From: an uncultured Mobiluncus sp.
Lineage (GTDB): Bacteria; Actinomycetota; Actinomycetes; Actinomycetales; Actinomycetaceae
DNA length: 64,000 nucleotides
Direction of reading: 5' to 3'
Assembly: GCF_943914685.1 (NCBI RefSeq)
Contig: NZ_CALUCZ010000001.1
Coordinates: 1-64,000 of the forward strand
The notes under the pieces are model-generated. The model worked only from the letters and a program-made list of their open reading frames with translations, did not search any database and was not told the DNA's origin. Shown here in pieces: positions 49,686 to 60,338 of this stretch (its first letter is position 1; each line of letters begins with the position of its first letter). A program made the position numbers and the translations under genes.

Positions 49686-52600
49686 ATGATAAACCGAGTA
49701 ATAATACAGAAAGCGCTGGCTATTATCGCCACGCTTGCCTTGGTCGTGGGCACGGTGCAGCTGGTTACGCTACTGGTCCGACCCACACCAGCCGACGCCT
49801 CGACGAACACCTCAACCATTCCCCCGGACTACGGCCCCATCGGTGATACCGATAATGACCCGTTTACCACGAACTTCCCCCGCCCCGACAATGTCGGACA
49901 CGCTCCCCAATTGACTAATAACCGCGTTGCTTTGGTGTTTAACTTTGAGCCGAGCTATGCCTGGGAAACTATGGGCGGAACCTATTGGGGTTATAAGGAC
50001 AAGCAACAGCACCGCAACTTTGACCAGTCCGACCAGATTATTCAGATGCTGGACCACCTGAAAGGCGCTCCGGTCTCGGTCGGGGTCTACACTTTCCACC
50101 GGGCCCGTTCCGCCAACGGGGTGTCCCCCAATAACACCCCGAACCTGAAAGCCACGTCCCTGGAAAACAAAGATGGCTTTGATAAGGTCATCGCCAAATT
50201 GCGTACCCTGGACGCCACCGATGGACAGGGCGAACGAATGAGAGCCGAAGACGGGTCGAACTTCCAATGGGGGCTACAGCAAATCCGCAACGACATGGAA
50301 GCCTATGAGCATGAATTCGAATCCCAATATGGCCACGCCCCCACGCAGCCCCTGTATAACAACATCATCGTGTTCACCACCGGACTGGGATACTGCTACG
50401 GCAATCCCAGCAATGAGTCCTGCCGACCCTGGCTAGACAGGGCTAAGGCCGAAAGTGCGGCCTATGCTGAAGCCGAAAAAATTAAGCGCAAGGGCGCCCA
50501 CGTGAACTTTTTAGCTATGGGGCCGTCCTATTACAACGACAACCGGCGAATAAAGTTCCTCAACACCATGGCTCAGACAACCGGCGGCAAAATTACCATC
50601 ATCAAACACAATATTTACGGTTATGGAACAGCGCAACTGGAGGGGCTGCCAAACTACGACTATTACCATTACCAAGACCCCCGAGATATGAGTCCCCAGT
50701 CGTGGTATACACGGAAAGAACCCACCGCCCACAACGCCCCGCAATACCGCGAAAAACTCCGTCAAGCCTGTAACCTGCTGAATCCGCACACGGACGGGGA
50801 GCCAACCAAGCCTTACAACTTAACCGAGCAACGCTGTAACCATGTGCGCGATGGGAAGTTCGCCGATACCGTCGAGGACTACCTGTTTAAAGATAAAGGT
50901 CTGGAGATTACCGCCGATGCGGTCGATGAAAACCTGGTGTACCTGAATCCCATTGCGGAGACAAAGTTTGGGGTGACTGCCAACGGTTCGACTGAGGAAC
51001 TGAGCACCGGCACGGACGGGATTATTGAAAAGCCCACCACTGGGGTAACCAACCTGCGGATTGTGCCCCGGCTGGATAAGGATAAGTATGCCCTGACCCG
51101 CCTGCGGCTCAGAGATGGGAACTATTCGCAGGCAAAATTGCCTGCGGAAGCGAACGCCCGCTGCGTGGGATTCTCAAAACAGCGTCCTCCCACAGTTTTC
51201 TCACCAACGACTTTTGCTGCCGGAACCGACCCAACCAATCGGGGCGGAATACAGATTGAAAGCTTGCACCTTGAGGCCTACACCTATATTAAGTGCGGCT
51301 TCTATCACCGCCCCATGCAAGAATCCGTGCTGCGAAAATCCGTGAAAGTCGGCAACGAACAAATCCGTTTCGACGTGATGAAATCCCAATTCCAAGTGGA
51401 CTGGAGCTGTAAGGATCCCTACGCGATTGAAAACCAGGACACACCTTTTGTTACCGGCACCAAAGATTTGCTTTTAGCTAAGCAAAACCCCAGCGACCCC
51501 GACATCACGCTGAACACCGAATACAGTTTCCCCGATATGCCCCTCGGCACCACCGGAACTGATGGCAAGACACGTATGCCGGTCGGCGCCATGTGCCAGG
51601 TGAACAGTTCCGTGAAGTATCCGCACCGCTGCTACGGCAGGGATCAGTCTGCGGGCTGCTCCCAGCCGTGGACGAAAGCCGACTGGGATCGCCTGATGAC
51701 CGTGGACGACACACTGGAACAATCCCAATACTTTGAGGTCAAAGCTACCGAAACCGCACCCCCCCCCTCAAGCTACGATTACGGGTTTAAGGCGTCCGGG
51801 GAACAACTGACGAAACCTGCCTCAGCTGATCCAGCGGAAAAATCCATCTTGGAAACACTCACCACTTTCACCTCGAAGAAAGCCTCCGTGAAAGTGCGGG
51901 TGAACTTCACCAATAACAGTCACGACCCGGCCTATGACACCTTGAATAAGCCCTCGACCGTGCCGGTTTACTACAACTGCCGCTATATGGGCGACCCGAC
52001 CCGCCCCCCGGAGATTCCTGAGTCTAATGCCTCAGCCATGCCGGGGTATGTGGAACTCGGCGCGGTCGACGTCCCCACCGACGGAACCGACTTCTATGAA
52101 CTCGGTATTAAGCGAGATGCCAACCATAATCCGATTTTGGATTCTAACGGCAAAACCATTCCAACCTGGCCGGTCGGCACGCACTGCTTGTTTACTTCCC
52201 TGCCTCCCGATGGCGCACCCGGAACCGCAACAACCAAACCGTGGAGCGTACCGGGCTTTAACATTACCGACAGCTACGCCTCTACCGTGTGCGCCAGTCG
52301 TTGGGACAAGCACGACACCAGCGAACAGGCGTGCAGCAATAACTATTTCTGGGTTAACTCTCAGGGCGAAAAGTCGATTACCTTAACCCAGGACATCAAG
52401 CGCAACAATGCGCAGATGACTTTCACCAAAACCGTCAGCGGGGACGCAGAATCGGTGGGGCGGGACCAAACATTTACGGAAAACCTCAGCTGTAAACAAG
52501 GCGACGTGGACATAACTACCGGCACCGCGAGCTTTACGGCGCGAGCGGACGTGCCCGTCACGGTCACGGTTCCGGCGGCTGCCACCTGTACCATCACCGA

Positions 52601-55600
52601 AGAGAATTTGACTGGGATTTCCGACAATATCAACGTCACTAAGCCGGGTCAAAAGACTTTCGGTCCGATTACGGACACCAGCACCCCGCTTCCGGTCACG
52701 ACCGATACCAAATTTGAGTATAAAACTGCGACGAAACGGGTTAAGCACGTTTCTGCATTTGATACCAATCTAACAAACACGAGCCTGCAAGATGCGTTGC
52801 GGGGACTTGATAAGACCGTCACTGCGACCTGTCTGAAACCGGGAGTGACCGAACCGGAAGTCATCCCCAGGACCATTACCGGAGATGGCACGGTGAGCCT
52901 CGGCACCCTGCCAGCCTCCACAACCTGCGCTTTTAAGACCACCGTACAGGGGTTGGACGACTTGGCGGCCCAGAAAGACGCCCAGGGTCAGCCCCTGTAT
53001 CCAGATGCCTACCGAGTCATTGCCACCTCCACGGTGGACCCCAACACCACGACAGTGGACACTCAGGGAACCGTGGCGACAATCACCACAACCTATAAAC
53101 TGCAGGTGGCGGGGGCTATCACTCTGACGACTGCCGCAACGGAGACCTTGCCCTATAACTCCTTGAAACAGCTGCTGCCCAACAGTTACAAATACACCAT
53201 CAACTGTGGGAGCGGCGACCTAAACGTTACCTTGGACCGTGACGGAGCAGTGAAAGAACTGACCGGAAACTCGCAGATTCCCGCAAACACTCAGTGCACC
53301 CTGACCCAAGTCACCACGAATGACGCGCGCCTGACCCGCACCACCACCATGACGCCCTCAAACGGCAACCCCGTCACGCATACGTCAGGCGATACCGGCA
53401 ATCCCAAACTCACGTTTACTTCCCCCGCGGCGGACGGTACCTTGAACATCAACATTGTTAACGACTATGCGGTGGCCTACACCAATCTGATGCTCTCGAC
53501 CACCACGGAGGTGAAAACGTCCGCCGATGCACTGCAGCCTGCCACGATTGCGGTACCTGCGGCGTGGAAGACTCCCCTGTTCACCCACAAAACCGATACC
53601 GGCACCACCACGAGTGACTACAAGGTGCGCGCCGAACTGGTGTGCAAGAACGGCACGGAGGACGTATACAAGATTGCCGGCGACTTCACGGTAAACGCTA
53701 ACGGCTGGCACCTGCCCAATCCACTGACGGTGCCGGTGGGTTGGAACTGCAAGATTGACCTCAACCAGCCGCTATTCAAGATTCCCGGCGCTGACCTAGT
53801 GGACGCTGATGGCAAGGCACTCAGCGCCGAGGCCACCTCGGGAGCCAACTTCACGTGGAATGCCGTGGGTGGTACGGGAACAGCTGCCACCCAGAGCGGT
53901 TTAACCGGCAAGCTGGTAACCAAGGCTGGGAATACTGCTGATGCCAACAGCCTCGCTCTCAACATTCCCTACCGAATGCAGCTCGGCTCGTTTAACTTTA
54001 AGAAAAAGGTCGGCGGCGAGGGCGTGTCGATGATTCCGGGAACCCACCAGTTCAAGGTCGATTATTCTTGTAGCCTCAACGGGGTGGACATTCCCATACC
54101 CACTGCCCGCACTATCGCGGAAAAACAGGACGTTACCGGCACGTTAGGCGACGACCTCAGCGACCGACTCGGTAGCTTGGAAAACCAGCGGAGCATGAAG
54201 ATGGGACGGTTTGAGCAAGGGGAATGGCACCCGATTGATGCCCTGCCGGCCGGTGCCGTCTGCGCGGTATCCGAAGATTCGACCGTAGCCAAGCGTCCGC
54301 ACTCCAAGTGGGATAACTATTGGGAGCTGACCCCGGGATTCCGTTCTCGCGAGCCGATTGTTTCCAACTGCGAAACGAAAGGCACCGAACTGTGCAGCTA
54401 CCAGAAACCCGACTCTAAAGCCACCGCCCTAGTGAAGCTGCCGCGTGACGCCGGAACCAAGACAAACGAATTCTGGTCGGATAAAGACAATCCCGACGGA
54501 TCTACCAACCCGATTGTGCCTAAGACACTGCCGGAAAACTTTGCGGGCACGATGGTGCCGTGGAACAACTACACGTTTGAAAAGACCCAGGTTAAGGTCC
54601 ATCTCGCGATAGACGGGAACGGGAAACGCTTGGGTGCGGGCAAGGAGATCTCGGTGCGCCTGTATTGCAAGCCCCCCACCCTGGTGGCGAACGGAGTGAC
54701 GATTCCGAACGCCGGTAACGCCGCCGCTATCTATAACACCACGCTGAAACTAACCCCAAGTAAAGCTGACCCTTACACGGCTACCGCCGTCTCGGACGTG
54801 TTTGTGCCGGTGGGCTATAACTGCGTGCTGGCGGAAACTCGGCCGGAGCCCTACGACGCTACGGTGGGCTATAAGTTGCACAAGATTCCCACGGATAGTT
54901 CCACTATTCTGACTGCCGATATACCCCCAACGGATCCGAATCCGCTGCAAACGTTGAAGAATCAGCTCGCCAAGTACGACGGTACTAACGACCTGTTCGG
55001 CGACATTGATGTCAACGGCGGCACCGTGGACGGCGTGACCTACCAGGCAGACGGGAACCTGTTACCGGCGCAAAACGAGGGCATCTTGAAAGGCTTTCGG
55101 GTGCACCCCGACCACGTAGTGGCTCAGGGCGAAAACCAAAAGTACACCGAGTTTGATTTGACGAACACCTACAATCGCCCCGAAGCGAACTTGTGGGTCA
55201 ATGCCTTGGTGGATAAAACGACCAGCAGCACGTATGAAGAAAACGTTGGCTCGCAGCTCGGTACCCCCGCATACAAGGTGAACTACACCTGCACCGATGC
55301 GTACCTGCGGAATGACCCCGAGCCGCCCGCCACCGAGGGTACCCCGGTGAAATATACCGGCACCGTGGAGGTGGACAGTTCCGGTCACGCTGTTCAGGTC
55401 ACGCGAGATCCGGAAGATATCCTGCCCGCCACGGCTACCTGTGCTTTCACGCTAGAAAACGCCGGTGCTGACCCGATTGGAGCCTACAAGACTTTGCGCC
55501 ACCGGCTCGGCGCGGACTGGCGTGAAGTCACGGTGCCAGGCAGCACGGAAGTGCGTACGGAAGCGTTCCAGCCCGAGTATATGGACAATTATTCATACTC

Positions 55601-56801
55601 CTGCCCGACCGAAACCAATCCGGACCAGCAATGCCAGGCCACTAAATCGGATTTGAAGCAGTATCGGAACGCGAAAGGTGTAACCCTTGATCCGACGGGC
55701 AAGAATCAGACCACCATCACTTTCACAAACACCTACCTGGTGCAAAAGGCCGATATTGGGGTCGTGGCCTATCCGCAAGGCGACCGCGCTAAACAGTATC
55801 TGCCAGCAGATACCACCTATGGCTATAACTATAGCTGTACCTATCCGACACTGCCGGGTTACACGTCCCCCGGCTCGGGCAGTCTGCAGTATGAAGACAC
55901 CAGCGTTAGCCCCTCCACGACAGGCAACGCAAAGGCGGCCCAGTTGGCGAGCACGATAGTGCCGGTCGGTTCAACCTGCACCATTGTTCCCCAGGCACCG
56001 TCGGCAGATTTGAGCAGCCTGACAGATAAGGGGCTGACCCACCTGACCGCGCTGATGACGCCGCCACGAAACCAGCTGATAGACCCAGCCACCGGGTTGC
56101 CCCGCACTGAACCGACGTTTACCGACGTGCCCAAGGCCGATGGCACCGGCATTGAATGGTCCGCTGCAGCCCGCGCCAAGATACCCGACACTGGTTTCAC
56201 GATGACTGCCGGAGATGACCCGCGCGTGGTGCTGCACACGATTTATCGGGACAAGGCAAAAGTCCAGGTCCGCAAGGTTGATAAGGAATTCCAGACGGCA
56301 ATCGACACCGGGGCGAGTTTCAAGATTTATCCCGTCGACACGAACGGCGATCCGATTTTGACCGAGGGCATTGAAGTCAGCGCGCAAACGGACACGAACG
56401 GCAACGCGATTCCCGGGGTGTTCGCTGCCACGCTAGCACCCGGCGGGTACAAGCTGGAGGAAACCAAGTCCGGAATGGGTGAAATGTTGCCGACCTACTG
56501 GCCGTTTACCGTGAGCGCCACAAACCACCAGAAAAACGACACTTTTGACCCGTACACCGACTTTGGCGACGATCTCGAGGTCAAACTGGCGAACTATGTC
56601 TCACATTCGGGCCTGGTTACCGTGAAGACCCCCACAAACGATACCCAGCCGTGGTCTATTGATGTGGCGGAAGTCTCTTCGGGATACCTGCCCAAGACCG
56701 GCGGGGCGCGACTCTGGGTTGAAATCACCGGACTGCTGATGCTGGCGGGCGGGCTCGCTCTGGCTTATCGGCGCAAGACTTTACTCAAGGAAAACCACTA
56801 A
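49686..56801 (+). CDS. Giant pilus tip protein with vWA-like domain, LPKTG
   Basis: A 2371-residue surface protein, probably the adhesive tip of the sortase-assembled pilus. Signal peptide and membrane helix (about 8-32) lead into a vWA-like domain (about 65-420: RVALVFNFEPSYAWETMGG, IIVFTTGLGYCYGN). Then follow many Ig/Cna-B-like modules, each with paired cysteines of the TC...C type, including one with KVRKVDKEF and GGYKLEETK. It ends with YLPKTGG, a helix and KENH. ATG 49686 follows a GGTGGGG site; in-frame starts upstream have no signal peptide directly behind them. Confidence 0.9.
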   Translation: MINRVIIQKALAIIATLALVVGTVQLVTLLVRPTPADASTNTSTIPPDYGPIGDTDNDPFTTNFPRPDNVGHAPQLTNNRVALVFNFEPSYAWETMGGTYWGYKDKQQHRNFDQSDQIIQMLDHLKGAPVSVGVYTFHRARSANGVSPNNTPNLKATSLENKDGFDKVIAKLRTLDATDGQGERMRAEDGSNFQWGLQQIRNDMEAYEHEFESQYGHAPTQPLYNNIIVFTTGLGYCYGNPSNESCRPWLDRAKAESAAYAEAEKIKRKGAHVNFLAMGPSYYNDNRRIKFLNTMAQTTGGKITIIKHNIYGYGTAQLEGLPNYDYYHYQDPRDMSPQSWYTRKEPTAHNAPQYREKLRQACNLLNPHTDGEPTKPYNLTEQRCNHVRDGKFADTVEDYLFKDKGLEITADAVDENLVYLNPIAETKFGVTANGSTEELSTGTDGIIEKPTTGVTNLRIVPRLDKDKYALTRLRLRDGNYSQAKLPAEANARCVGFSKQRPPTVFSPTTFAAGTDPTNRGGIQIESLHLEAYTYIKCGFYHRPMQESVLRKSVKVGNEQIRFDVMKSQFQVDWSCKDPYAIENQDTPFVTGTKDLLLAKQNPSDPDITLNTEYSFPDMPLGTTGTDGKTRMPVGAMCQVNSSVKYPHRCYGRDQSAGCSQPWTKADWDRLMTVDDTLEQSQYFEVKATETAPPPSSYDYGFKASGEQLTKPASADPAEKSILETLTTFTSKKASVKVRVNFTNNSHDPAYDTLNKPSTVPVYYNCRYMGDPTRPPEIPESNASAMPGYVELGAVDVPTDGTDFYELGIKRDANHNPILDSNGKTIPTWPVGTHCLFTSLPPDGAPGTATTKPWSVPGFNITDSYASTVCASRWDKHDTSEQACSNNYFWVNSQGEKSITLTQDIKRNNAQMTFTKTVSGDAESVGRDQTFTENLSCKQGDVDITTGTASFTARADVPVTVTVPAAATCTITEENLTGISDNINVTKPGQKTFGPITDTSTPLPVTTDTKFEYKTATKRVKHVSAFDTNLTNTSLQDALRGLDKTVTATCLKPGVTEPEVIPRTITGDGTVSLGTLPASTTCAFKTTVQGLDDLAAQKDAQGQPLYPDAYRVIATSTVDPNTTTVDTQGTVATITTTYKLQVAGAITLTTAATETLPYNSLKQLLPNSYKYTINCGSGDLNVTLDRDGAVKELTGNSQIPANTQCTLTQVTTNDARLTRTTTMTPSNGNPVTHTSGDTGNPKLTFTSPAADGTLNINIVNDYAVAYTNLMLSTTTEVKTSADALQPATIAVPAAWKTPLFTHKTDTGTTTSDYKVRAELVCKNGTEDVYKIAGDFTVNANGWHLPNPLTVPVGWNCKIDLNQPLFKIPGADLVDADGKALSAEATSGANFTWNAVGGTGTAATQSGLTGKLVTKAGNTADANSLALNIPYRMQLGSFNFKKKVGGEGVSMIPGTHQFKVDYSCSLNGVDIPIPTARTIAEKQDVTGTLGDDLSDRLGSLENQRSMKMGRFEQGEWHPIDALPAGAVCAVSEDSTVAKRPHSKWDNYWELTPGFRSREPIVSNCETKGTELCSYQKPDSKATALVKLPRDAGTKTNEFWSDKDNPDGSTNPIVPKTLPENFAGTMVPWNNYTFEKTQVKVHLAIDGNGKRLGAGKEISVRLYCKPPTLVANGVTIPNAGNAAAIYNTTLKLTPSKADPYTATAVSDVFVPVGYNCVLAETRPEPYDATVGYKLHKIPTDSSTILTADIPPTDPNPLQTLKNQLAKYDGTNDLFGDIDVNGGTVDGVTYQADGNLLPAQNEGILKGFRVHPDHVVAQGENQKYTEFDLTNTYNRPEANLWVNALVDKTTSSTYEENVGSQLGTPAYKVNYTCTDAYLRNDPEPPATEGTPVKYTGTVEVDSSGHAVQVTRDPEDILPATATCAFTLENAGADPIGAYKTLRHRLGADWREVTVPGSTEVRTEAFQPEYMDNYSYSCPTETNPDQQCQATKSDLKQYRNAKGVTLDPTGKNQTTITFTNTYLVQKADIGVVAYPQGDRAKQYLPADTTYGYNYSCTYPTLPGYTSPGSGSLQYEDTSVSPSTTGNAKAAQLASTIVPVGSTCTIVPQAPSADLSSLTDKGLTHLTALMTPPRNQLIDPATGLPRTEPTFTDVPKADGTGIEWSAAARAKIPDTGFTMTAGDDPRVVLHTIYRDKAKVQVRKVDKEFQTAIDTGASFKIYPVDTNGDPILTEGIEVSAQTDTNGNAIPGVFAATLAPGGYKLEETKSGMGEMLPTYWPFTVSATNHQKNDTFDPYTDFGDDLEVKLANYVSHSGLVTVKTPTNDTQPWSIDVAEVSSGYLPKTGGARLWVEITGLLMLAGGLALAYRRKTLLKENH

Positions 56802-56824
56802 TAAACACAGGAAGATGAGGTTAG

Positions 56825-58309
56825 ATGATTATGAAATCCATAAGAATACCCATTTGGCGTCGCGCCGTGGCGATTTTTGCCACCGGGGCGGTCGCCTTGC
56901 TGGGGGCTGCGGGAATGCTCAACGCACCGGCCGCCTCCGCCGCCCCGATTGACGCCACCCATAATGGCTCAATCACAGTACACGCCCTGACTATGCCCAC
57001 CGGGGGCGGCAAAACCGCCACCGGCATGGTGCAGACTCCCCCCTCGGGAGCTGACCCGATTACTGGCGCTGCTTTCAAACTCGAGAAATCCAAAATTGAC
57101 ATCACCACCAATGATGGATATTCGAGTGCCCTCGCATTGACGGCCGCGAGTTTTGGTGACTTAGACTCGGGATTCACCACAAAAAACGGCACTACCGGGT
57201 CGGATGGCTCGTTTAAGTTCGCGAACCTACAGCCGGGCGTGTATCGACTCACGCAAACGTCCGCTCCGACTGGTAAGACCCTGATGGCTCCGGCAATCGT
57301 GTTCGTCCCCATGACGGATCCGGCCAACACCGCCAACTGGGTGTATGACATTCATGTCTATCCCAAGAACGGGGATGCCGGCAAGATTACCAAGACGGAC
57401 ATCACTCCGGCAGGCACGCCCATTGCGGTTGGTTCCACGATGACTTGGCAGATGGATGTGCCGATTCCTGATATCGGTGCCTCCGACAGCTATGAGAGCT
57501 TTAAGGTGCAGGATTTGCCGACCAATATGAAGGCTAAGAATGTCACCTCAGCTGTCATTGACCCCGCCGCAGGCACACCAACCGCTCTGACCTTGACCAC
57601 CGACTACACCGTGGCCAATAACACCCCGGCCGCTAACCAGCTGGAGGTCACCTTTACCGCCAATGGTCTAACCAAGATTAACGCGGCCAAAGGCAAAACC
57701 ATGCGTTTGGTGGTCACCACCGAAGTGTTGAACTCGGTCAGCACTACCGACGGAGTCACTAACGCCGCGAAAGCCATTTACACCACCACGAGCGGCGGTG
57801 CGGGCTCACCCACGGAATTTGTGTCCGATCCGGATAACCCCGCTAATACGATGTTCGGCAAACTGAAGATTCTGAACGAAAACGCTTCCGGCACCAAACT
57901 TTCCGGAGCGAAGTTTAAGATTTACCAGTGCGCGGGCACCCCGTTGGGTACCGAGACCACCGGGGAGGCGCTGACCGTCGGTGCCGCCAATGAGTTCGAG
58001 ATTACCACCGCCGCCGACGGTGTGATCGTCGGCCCGCTGGGCACCACCGGTAGCAAACTCTGCTTGGTGCAGACCAAGGCACCCGATGGCTACCAGCAGC
58101 TGGCAGGTCCGAAAACCTTCGTTTTTGATGCCACCACGGTAAAAGCCGCTACTTACAAAACGGTGCCGGTGACGGTTAAGAACACCGCCACCAGCTTTAT
58201 CGCCGGCTTGCTGCCGAATACCGGCGGCATGGGCATCGCCCTGTTCGTCATCGTCGGCTTGGTGCTGTTGGGTGGAGCCGCCGTCTATATGCACCGCCAG
58301 CGCTCCTAG
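56825..58309 (+). CDS. Pilus shaft subunit (SpaA/FimA type), LPNTG
   Basis: A 494-residue major pilin. It has a signal peptide (to about 40), pilin motif WVYDIHVYPKN (172-182) with Lys181 as the expected sortase linkage point, several Cna-B-like domains and C-terminal LLPNTGG, helix, RQRS. The E-box positions read YRLTQTSAPTG and LVQTKAPDGY, with Gln where Glu is usual, so isopeptide bonding may be altered in these domains. It is followed by its sortase. Confidence 0.93.
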   Translation: MIMKSIRIPIWRRAVAIFATGAVALLGAAGMLNAPAASAAPIDATHNGSITVHALTMPTGGGKTATGMVQTPPSGADPITGAAFKLEKSKIDITTNDGYSSALALTAASFGDLDSGFTTKNGTTGSDGSFKFANLQPGVYRLTQTSAPTGKTLMAPAIVFVPMTDPANTANWVYDIHVYPKNGDAGKITKTDITPAGTPIAVGSTMTWQMDVPIPDIGASDSYESFKVQDLPTNMKAKNVTSAVIDPAAGTPTALTLTTDYTVANNTPAANQLEVTFTANGLTKINAAKGKTMRLVVTTEVLNSVSTTDGVTNAAKAIYTTTSGGAGSPTEFVSDPDNPANTMFGKLKILNENASGTKLSGAKFKIYQCAGTPLGTETTGEALTVGAANEFEITTAADGVIVGPLGTTGSKLCLVQTKAPDGYQQLAGPKTFVFDATTVKAATYKTVPVTVKNTATSFIAGLLPNTGGMGIALFVIVGLVLLGGAAVYMHRQRS

Positions 58310-58365
58310 CAGCGTTCACCCGCAGTACCGGGATAATCTCAACTAACCGAAAGGAGGGGAATAAC

Positions 58366-59337
58366 GTGAGCGGAAAGAACTCTGTAGTGTTGGTGCCGCG
58401 CTCAGTCGCGAACGCGCCGAAGCACATCAACGTCGTCCACTCACGCCCCCGCCTGTGGATTCCTGTGCTGTTGACCATCATCGGGATAGGGGTACTGCTC
58501 TACCCGGTGGTGGCAACGAACCTCAACAACTATGAACAACGCCGCCACACCCTGGCCTACAGCGAACAGATAGAACAGAGCCGACCCGAGGCCCTGGACG
58601 AAATGCTCGCGAAAGCCGAAGAATACAACCGGAGCATTCCCGGCATTCCCGTGCTGGACCCGTGGATGGCGCGCGTGTCTAAGAACAACTATCCCTATCA
58701 AGGATATTTGCACCAGCTGGACTTGCTGCCCGAAATGGGACGGTTGGTGATTCCCAAAGCGCAGGTAGACCTGCCGATTTACCACGGTTCCGAAGTGGAG
58801 ACCCTGGAGCGCGGGATTGGACACCTCTACGGTTCGTCCCTGCCGGTGGGTGGGAATGACACCCACGCCGTGCTGACCGGACACACCGGACTGCCCACCG
58901 CGACACTGCTCGATCACCTGGTAGACGTGGAAAAAGGCGATTTGATGTTTCTTGACGTGATGGGACGCAAGATGGCTTACCGGGTTTACGACATCCGAGT
59001 CGTGAAACCCGACGAAGTGAAAACCCTCAAAGTCGAGGGCGGACGAGACCTGCTGACGGTGCTGACCTGCACCCCTTACGGCATCAACTCCCACCGCCTG
59101 CTGGTCACCGGGGAACGCACCACTCTGCCCCCCGAGGAATTCCCTGCGGTGCAGGCTCCGCTGCAGGTCGTATCCTGGTGGATGTGGGTGCTGGTCGCTA
59201 TCGCCGCGGCGGCCGCAGTGCTGGCAATAGTGTGGGTGTGGGGCCAACGGCGTCAGCGGCGAAGCGAAAACTTCAAAGGCAATGCACCCGGCGAAACGGA
59301 AAAAACCAGGGAGATGAAGTCATGGAAACGAAACTGA
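58366..59337 (+). CDS. Class C pilin-polymerising sortase
   Basis: A 323-residue sortase with N-terminal membrane helix (30-50), the class C lid LDPW near residue 98, catalytic His173 in TGHTG, Cys235 in TLTC and Arg244. The C-terminal helix is typical of class C. It would join shaft pilins through the pilin-motif lysine and transfer tip and base subunits. GTG start behind GGAGGGGA. Overlaps the next gene by 16 bp. Confidence 0.95.
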   Translation: MSGKNSVVLVPRSVANAPKHINVVHSRPRLWIPVLLTIIGIGVLLYPVVATNLNNYEQRRHTLAYSEQIEQSRPEALDEMLAKAEEYNRSIPGIPVLDPWMARVSKNNYPYQGYLHQLDLLPEMGRLVIPKAQVDLPIYHGSEVETLERGIGHLYGSSLPVGGNDTHAVLTGHTGLPTATLLDHLVDVEKGDLMFLDVMGRKMAYRVYDIRVVKPDEVKTLKVEGGRDLLTVLTCTPYGINSHRLLVTGERTTLPPEEFPAVQAPLQVVSWWMWVLVAIAAAAAVLAIVWVWGQRRQRRSENFKGNAPGETEKTREMKSWKRN

Positions 59338-60338
59338 GAATACGCCTGGCCGCGTTGGGAGCAGGATTTGCGCTGGCTCTCAGTATGGGTACAGCGCCCG
59401 CCATAGCCAGCAGCGAAGAGGATAACATTCACGCCATCACCGGTACCACCACCGAACTGAACGTGAGCGACATCGATATCTCCAAGAACGGCACTATTGA
59501 AGTGCGCCTGACCCGCAAGAACCCCAACGATGACCCGCAAACACCGACCGTACCCAACGGGTCTACAGCAAACTACACCGTAAAGATTTCGAAAGTGGAC
59601 GGTGTCGCCACCACCGGCGCAGGGGTGGATTACACCAATTTGGCAACTATGAGCGTCACCGCGGCGCGGGCTAAAGGACTGACCCCGGTATCCACCGACA
59701 CCACGAACAATGCCGGCGTGGTGAAGTTCAGCAATCTCCCGCTGGGAATGTACCTCATCGAGTCCACCCCACCCACCACGCCAACCGCCAACTACCTTAA
59801 GTTTTACCCCTCCCTGGTGACCCTGCCCTATGGGGATGAGTCCTCCGGGACCGCCAAGTGGGGTTACGGGCTGGGGCTGGTGCCAAAACCAATCGTGAGC
59901 ACTCCGACGCCAGGAGGGAACACCGGGGGCGGCTCAATCTTGCCCAGCTCCACCCCCACGCCCAGCAAGAGCCCGAAACCCAGCAAGAGCCCGACCCCAT
60001 CCCCTACTGTGAAGCCGCTGCCGCCGCTGCCGAACGGGGTGGACCCGAACCGGGTCACCGACCCTTATGACATTCCCGGCTGGATTTACGACCCGAAGAC
60101 GAACAGCTACATTCCCAACCCGGACGATCCGCGCGTGGCGGGCGTATGGGAACAATGGGGCCTGACCCCGCCGAATCAGTCGCTGCCCGCCAAAGTCGCT
60201 GGCGCCCTGGCGAGAACCGGGGTGCAGATAGCTGGAGCCGTGACGCTGAGCGCCGGGCTGATTGTGGTGGGGTTGGTGTTGATGCGGCGGCGCTCTAGCT
60301 CAAGCGAGCCTGGAGATTCTCATCTAACGCATTCATAA
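59322..60338 (+). CDS. LARTG-anchored minor pilin-like protein
   Basis: A 338-residue secreted protein with signal peptide to about 29, a Cna-B-like domain with an E-box-like MYLIESTPPTTP, a pilin-motif-like WGYGLGLVPKP, a Ser/Pro/Lys-rich stalk and LARTG followed by a helix and basic end. It may be the pilus base or a separate wall protein. LAxTG is more usual for class E sortases. The 3' end overlaps icd by 44 bp on the opposite strand. Confidence 0.82.
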   Translation: METKLRIRLAALGAGFALALSMGTAPAIASSEEDNIHAITGTTTELNVSDIDISKNGTIEVRLTRKNPNDDPQTPTVPNGSTANYTVKISKVDGVATTGAGVDYTNLATMSVTAARAKGLTPVSTDTTNNAGVVKFSNLPLGMYLIESTPPTTPTANYLKFYPSLVTLPYGDESSGTAKWGYGLGLVPKPIVSTPTPGGNTGGGSILPSSTPTPSKSPKPSKSPTPSPTVKPLPPLPNGVDPNRVTDPYDIPGWIYDPKTNSYIPNPDDPRVAGVWEQWGLTPPNQSLPAKVAGALARTGVQIAGAVTLSAGLIVVGLVLMRRRSSSSEPGDSHLTHS

